Shown here: piece after piece, positions 6,285 through 9,878 of the stretch
How the letters are laid out: each line of letters opens with the position of its first letter
How positions within the stretch are numbered: position 1 is the stretch's first letter
NCBI GenBank assembly: GCA_002404675.1
Contig: DHKE01000057.1
Coordinates: 1 to 9,878, forward strand
Length of the DNA: 9,878 bases
Direction: 5' to 3'
DNA from: Porphyromonadaceae bacterium UBA4702
GTDB taxonomy: Bacteria > Bacteroidota > Bacteroidia > Bacteroidales > Muribaculaceae
Notes under the pieces: generated by a model
Told to the model about the DNA's origin: nothing
Database searches by the model: none
What the model saw: only the letters and a program-made list of their open reading frames with translations
Translations under genes and position numbers: made by a program

Positions 6285-6719
6285 ATGAGGACTGATGATA
6301 TGCAGAAGACACGCATATTCAAGGCAACTCAGGTAGACCCTCCCGGCAACTGCCTGACCTACGAGTACGACTACTTTGTCTGGATTCATTCCAGCAATTT
6401 CCGGGAAATCTTCGGCTCGCCGCGCACGCTGAGCGGTCGCCGCAACCATGTCAAAATCAGCTATGGCGGTAAAACGATATACCGCACTATCGAGACCGCC
6501 GGCTGCAAGGGCGTGAACAAGGACACCGTCGGGCTGTCATACAACAGCCTGTGCGACCTCGGCTGCAACCCGAGAGAACTGGAAAATGTGGAGCTGAAAA
6601 TTGAACCTGCAAGCGGCATAATGAGCCTCTTGCACAATCCCGACAGCGCAAAGCGCATATCGTTCCTAACAACCCTGGCATCCTTCGTGCTTGGACTGAT
6701 TGTAGGCATTTTGTTCTAA
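6285..6719 (+). CDS. Small tail-anchored membrane protein of unknown function
   Basis: I do not recognise a family. From the ATG at 6285 the protein has 144 residues; an ATG at 6300 is an alternative. GGAGGG at 6268-6273, 11 nt before 6285, supports the first. The frame is open further upstream to a TTG at 6165, but that part overlaps the RNA terminator and is not credible. The body is soluble and contains two short beta-rich stretches (HVKISYGGKTIYRTIE and VGLSYNSLCDLG...NVELKIEP). Their spacing recalls double-psi beta-barrel or AAA-ATPase N-domain folds, but that is only an impression. The last 20 residues (125-144) are a single hydrophobic segment ending the protein, so it should be anchored by its tail. 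No promoter is seen between the RNA terminator and its start. The LRR gene begins 49 bp after it on the same strand, so the two may be co-transcribed. Confidence 0.7.
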   Translation: MRTDDMQKTRIFKATQVDPPGNCLTYEYDYFVWIHSSNFREIFGSPRTLSGRRNHVKISYGGKTIYRTIETAGCKGVNKDTVGLSYNSLCDLGCNPRELENVELKIEPASGIMSLLHNPDSAKRISFLTTLASFVLGLIVGILF

Positions 6720-6768
6720 CATCTAAAAGCACATCAGGACTATTCAACAATCAAAAAACGACCAACCA

Positions 6769-9258
6769 ATGAAACCAACAAGAACTATCAACGGGGTGAT
6801 GCGGCAGCTGCTCCTGCTCATCGCGCTGCTCGCCGCAATCCTCCCCGCCTCCGCCAAGGACGGCGACACTTTCACCTATCAAAACATAACATACAAAATT
6901 CTATCAGAAAAGAATTTTACCATAGGTGTCTCAGAAATCAATGCATCAGGCTGTGTTGTTATACCGGAACATATCAACACGGAATCCTTAACCACGCCAC
7001 CACCTCTTATGTACGGGACCCTTACCGTAACAGAAATACTCGAAAGTGCCACCAACTCTTCCCCAAGAGTCTCTTCAGTTACAATTCCAAATACAGTCAC
7101 TAAAATCAACTCAGGTGCATTCGGGTATACCACCACTCTCAAATCAATAAAATTTGGGACTGGTTTGAAACTCATTGGCAAAGGTGCATTTAAGCGTTGT
7201 ACTGGTCTGACTTCAATAATAATTCCAGAAAATGTCTCGACAATTAGGGAAGAAGCGTTCTCCGGCTGCTCCCAATTGGGAACTGTAACTGTAAAAGCCA
7301 GCAATGTCGACTTCGGATCTGTGTTCCAAGGGTGTCCTATCAAGTATTTGACAATAGACAATCCCGAAGTAACAATAGCCGAAGGGGCATTCAGCGAGTT
7401 CAGCAAACTCAAGACTGCGTCAATCACAGCAAAAACAATCGGGGAAAAAGCATTCTCTCGTTGCACCGCGCTGACCGACTTGACGCTTGACAAGATCATG
7501 AGTATAGGTGACTATGCGTTCAGCGGCTGCTCCGCACTGACAGAGGTGACAATCCCTAACTCCGTATCGTCTATCGGAGGCGCAGCATTTTCAGGCTGTA
7601 CCAAACTGGCATCTATCGACTTAGGAGATTCCGTCACTACTATCGGCGGCTTTGCTTTCAAAGGCTGCATCAAGTTAGCGTCCGTGTCGATTCCGAAATC
7701 AGTCACTACCATTGGAGACAAGTCGTTCTCCGGATGCTCTGCGTTGGAAGCTCTTGACATTGGCGGCTCGGTCACCTCTATAGGCAGCGATGCTTTCTAC
7801 GGCTGTGCCAAGTTAGCATCTGTGGCAATTCCAAATTCTGTCAAGACCATTGGCTATGGTGCATTTGAAGGTTGCACTGCGATAACCTCAGTGAATATCG
7901 GCTCTTCAGTAAATGAAGAGGCTCTGTCAAACAGCCGTCTGCTGTTTTGCAGCAGTTCAGTAGCAAGATTTGACGTGTCAAAAGACAACCCATATTTTTG
8001 CTCAGCAAATGGAGCTGTCTATTCCAAGGACAAAACCAAACTGTACCGCCTCGCACCGGGACGGAAAGACGTGTCTTTCACTATTCCAAACACAGTCAAG
8101 GTCATCGGCAATGCATCATTAACTGGCTGCGATGCACTCTGCTCGGTGACAATACCAAATTCCGTCACAACTATCAGTGGTGCTGCGTTCTTAGACTGTT
8201 CCGCGCTGACTTCCGTGACTATTCCCGATGCCGTTACAACAATCGGCAGCAGTGCTTTCAACGGATGCACTTCACTGGAAACAATGACTGTCGGAAATTC
8301 TCTGGAGAATTTGACTAACCATGCTTTCGGAGATTGTTCCGCACTGACTGAAATCAATGTCAATTCAGGCAATCCTCATTTGTGTTCGGAAAACGGCATT
8401 GTCTACTCGAATGACAAGTCTACATTGTGCTGCTACCCACAGGGCAAAAAAGGCAGTTTTAATATCCCAAATTCAGTCACATCTATCGGAAACTGGGCGT
8501 TCAACGGCTGCTACGCACTGGCATCAGTGACTATTCCCAATTCCGTCACATCTATCGGAAACGATGCGTTCTACTGCTGCCCCGAGTTGACTTCAATAAC
8601 TATCCCCAATTCCGTCACATCTATCGGAAACGGCGCGTTCCGCAGCTGCTCCAAGCTAGCTTCAGTGACTATTCCCAATTCAGCCTCGTCCATCGGGAAC
8701 GATGCGTTCTACAACTGCTCCGCGCTGACTTCAGTCAATATCGGAGACGGAATATCCCGAATATCACCGTGGTTTGGAGGTTGCACGTCTTTGAAGACTG
8801 TCAGCATCGGCAAATCCGTTGAAACAATCGATGCAAGATGCTTTTATGAATGCCCCTTGCAGACAATCTATTGCCAACCCCAAAATCCTCCCACACTGGA
8901 ACTGAGAGATGAATATGGGAATCAAAGAGATCCGTTCAACGGCGACACTTACTCCAACGCGATGCTGTACGTTCCAATGGGGCGCGGCTTCAAGTATGTA
9001 GCTGCTGAAGGCTGGCGCGAGTTCCGCAATGTCGAGGAGATGGATTCGGGGGTTGAGGATGTCGTCGGCGAGGAGGCTGTCATCCGCGTGGTTGACGGCA
9101 GCATCGTCATCGACGGCGCAGCGGCTGATGCTGCTGTCGAGGTCTACGACATGACCGGCAAGGCCGTGTATCGCGGCGCGGCAGCGGAAATCCCAGCCAT
9201 GCCTCGCGGCATATACATAGTCCGCATCGGCGGCAAGTCCGTCAAAGTCGCGGTATAA
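6769..9258 (+). CDS. BspA-like leucine-rich-repeat surface protein with Por-secretion-like C-terminal tail
   Basis: The protein has 829 residues. Residues 1-29 are a Sec signal peptide (QLLLLIALLAAILPASA, then cleavage). From about 75 to 700 come around twenty LRR_5 (BspA-type) modules of about 23 residues with the pattern VTIPNSVTSIGNDAFYGCSAL. Two non-LRR islands of the usual BspA kind interrupt them, near 400-432 (NPYFCSANGAVYSKDKTKLY) and 527-560 (NPHLCSENGIVYSNDKSTL). A closing segment (LYVPMGRGFKYVAAEGWREF) precedes an acidic linker, and the last ~65 residues have the beta-sandwich pattern of a type IX secretion sorting domain (EVYDMTGKAVYRG, then MPRGIYIVRI and SVKVAV). BspA proteins are cell-surface adhesins; which ligand this one binds cannot be told. 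The repeat core is visibly lower in GC than both ends. A strong terminator follows the stop. Confidence 0.92.
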   Translation: MKPTRTINGVMRQLLLLIALLAAILPASAKDGDTFTYQNITYKILSEKNFTIGVSEINASGCVVIPEHINTESLTTPPPLMYGTLTVTEILESATNSSPRVSSVTIPNTVTKINSGAFGYTTTLKSIKFGTGLKLIGKGAFKRCTGLTSIIIPENVSTIREEAFSGCSQLGTVTVKASNVDFGSVFQGCPIKYLTIDNPEVTIAEGAFSEFSKLKTASITAKTIGEKAFSRCTALTDLTLDKIMSIGDYAFSGCSALTEVTIPNSVSSIGGAAFSGCTKLASIDLGDSVTTIGGFAFKGCIKLASVSIPKSVTTIGDKSFSGCSALEALDIGGSVTSIGSDAFYGCAKLASVAIPNSVKTIGYGAFEGCTAITSVNIGSSVNEEALSNSRLLFCSSSVARFDVSKDNPYFCSANGAVYSKDKTKLYRLAPGRKDVSFTIPNTVKVIGNASLTGCDALCSVTIPNSVTTISGAAFLDCSALTSVTIPDAVTTIGSSAFNGCTSLETMTVGNSLENLTNHAFGDCSALTEINVNSGNPHLCSENGIVYSNDKSTLCCYPQGKKGSFNIPNSVTSIGNWAFNGCYALASVTIPNSVTSIGNDAFYCCPELTSITIPNSVTSIGNGAFRSCSKLASVTIPNSASSIGNDAFYNCSALTSVNIGDGISRISPWFGGCTSLKTVSIGKSVETIDARCFYECPLQTIYCQPQNPPTLELRDEYGNQRDPFNGDTYSNAMLYVPMGRGFKYVAAEGWREFRNVEEMDSGVEDVVGEEAVIRVVDGSIVIDGAAADAAVEVYDMTGKAVYRGAAAEIPAMPRGIYIVRIGGKSVKVAV
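8472..8700 (+). repeat. Near-identical 69-bp tandem repeats inside the LRR gene
   Basis: Successive LRR modules here repeat at exactly 69 bp (23 codons): the segment TTCCGTCACATCTATCGGAA recurs at 8541 and 8610, with variants at 8472 and 8679. Similarity at the DNA level, including synonymous positions, is much higher than among other modules of the gene, so these copies are likely recent duplications or kept alike by gene conversion. Confidence 0.85.
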
Positions 9259-9281
9259 CCGCCGCAACCCAGCACTTTCTT

Positions 9282-9318
9282 AAAGTCCCTAAGGTCATCA
9301 CCGACCTTAGGGGCTTTT
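9282..9318 (+). terminator. Intrinsic terminator of the LRR gene
   Basis: Positions 9282-9296 pair with 9303-9317 over 15 bp with one T-G pair around the loop ATCACC (9297-9302); the core is CCCTAAGGTC/GACCTTAGGG, followed by a short T-run to 9318. It starts 24 bp after the stop codon. The symmetric A-tract on the left makes it usable in both directions. Confidence 0.88.
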
Positions 9319-9389
9319 GTTATCGGAGAAAAAAGATGCGTGGGAGGGTGTGTCAAAATGCGCAGACTGTGTATGGTTGGGGCGACAAA

Positions 9390-9487
9390 GTAGGGACACG
9401 GCGTGCCGTGTCCGCAACCAAGTCATTGCATATCAATTAATTGTATTTGTCACCATTCGGACACGGCACGGCGTGCCGTGTCCCTGC
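9390..9487. repeat. REP/BIME-like unit 5 (expanded right arm)
   Basis: The left arm 9390-9414 is the standard 25-bp sequence. The spacer is 43 bp (9415-9457). The right arm (9458-9487) carries about five extra bases at its centre, so it reads GGACACGGCAC-GGC-GTGCCGTGTCC and is a longer perfect palindrome than any other arm. The last bases also differ (CTGC for CTAC). It lies between the LRR terminator and RNA copy 2. Confidence 0.88.
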
Positions 9488-9516
9488 CAGCACAAATTCA
9501 AGCAAGGGGGGTAATG

Positions 9517-9658
9517 GGCGGCAATGTTGGGTGTTTGCGGCGAGGTGTGTTAATTGTTTGCACAAATCGGGAATATGATGTAACTTTGCAGCGTTGACCG
9601 CCGCAGAAGCCGGTTTGGGCTAAGGGGCGGGCAGCAGACATGATGAAAAGCGTTTACT
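9517..9658 (+). repeat. Direct repeat, copy 2 (promoter plus RNA 5' end)
   Basis: This is the partner of 5867-6008, with 138 of 142 positions identical and no gaps. The same orientation and 3650-bp offset make the pair a possible substrate for recombination that would delete or duplicate the segment between them. Confidence 0.95.
9557..9588 (+). promoter_or_regulatory. Promoter of noncoding RNA copy 2
   Basis: TTTG (9557-9560), 20 nt, then TAACTTTG (9581-9588). Spacing and both elements are identical to copy 1. Confidence 0.85.
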
Positions 9659-9878
9659 CGACGCTCTTTCTTGGCCCGTTGGAACTTCGCAAACTTCATG
9701 GTTCGTCAAGATTGAAGCAACAGTAGATGCCAATGCGGATATGCATATCACGGCTTCCGGCACGCGCGAGCGTTCTGGAAGCATCGTATCATATTCTGCG
9801 TGAGGCTTCTATGTTGCCCATTCTACGAACCACGGCAATGCGAAGGCCTCAACGAGCAGGATGGGCAACGAAACAGGC
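9593..9878 (+). ncRNA. Structured noncoding RNA, copy 2 (3' end cut by window edge)
   Basis: The order of stems is that of copy 1: AGCGT/ACGCT (9649-9653, 9661-9665); CTTGGC/GTCAAG (9670-9675, 9705-9710) enclosing GAAC/GTTC (9682-9685, 9701-9704); the palindrome GATATGCATATC (9738-9749); GCTTCC/GGAAGC (9753-9758, 9777-9782) enclosing ACGC-GCGA-GCGT; then GCGTGAG (9798-9804) opening the terminal stem, with GTTGCCCAT/ATGGGCAAC (9813-9821, 9861-9869) inside it. Only the closing terminator strand is missing, because the window ends at the base that aligns with 6230 of copy 1. Confidence 0.75.

Noticed and set aside
6879..7499. Minus-strand ORF of 206 codons opposite the LRR gene, and similar ones at 7512-7775 and 8019-8372
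   Set aside because: Repetitive LRR coding sequence often leaves the opposite frame open. The translations only mirror the repeat.
799..9487. Recurring peptide RDTACRVR / TRHAVSL in several short ORFs, suggesting a gene family
   Set aside because: The peptide is merely the translation of the 25-bp repeat arms in different frames; there is no conserved protein around it.

Overview
The window looks like a chromosomal segment of a Bacteroidales bacterium; a Muribaculaceae- or Prevotella-like host is my inference. The reasons are several promoters of the Bacteroidota form TTTG-N20-TAnnTTTG, few Shine-Dalgarno sequences before starts, a DUF4293 gene, a BspA-like leucine-rich-repeat surface protein with a Por-secretion-like tail, and a tpiA / SPOR-domain / folE gene order that I recall as common in Bacteroides relatives.

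Layout. Positions 1-785 (+) hold the C-terminal part of a GH13 alpha-amylase cut by the window edge. Positions 921-3898 (-) hold a same-strand block read from right to left: tpiA (triosephosphate isomerase), a secreted SPOR-domain protein, folE (GTP cyclohydrolase I, GTG start) and a membrane-anchored SIMPL-domain protein, with a strong promoter ahead of tpiA and a hairpin plus T-tract after folE. A DUF4293 membrane protein lies at 4376-4819 (-). It is divergent from a NERD-domain / topoisomerase-type zinc-ribbon membrane protein at 5071-5811 (+). From about 5867 onward the window looks accessory. It holds a structured noncoding RNA with its own promoter and terminator (about 5943-6245), a small tail-anchored protein of unknown function, an 829-residue BspA-like LRR surface protein with a clear terminator, and a second copy of the RNA locus running off the right edge.

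Two repeat systems stand out. (1) Five REP/BIME-like units (799-891, 2972-3067, 4163-4257, 4899-4992, 9390-9487), each made of two inverted 25-bp arms around a 43-46 bp spacer of unrelated sequence. All lie between genes, one of them inside the tpiA block. (2) The duplicated promoter plus RNA, with the copies offset by 3650 bp. Promoter and RNA 5' end differ at 4 of 142 positions, while the rest differs in sequence but keeps its stems through paired changes. This is the most interesting content here. Its architecture resembles what is described for the Bacteroidales-1 RNA motif, an orphan RNA with no known function, but I cannot confirm family membership without a covariance-model search.

The core genes (glycolysis, pterin/folate precursor synthesis, envelope proteins) are ordinary housekeeping. 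The NERD gene, small membrane protein, LRR protein and paired RNA copies form a more variable segment bracketed at 5867 and 9517 by the direct repeats.
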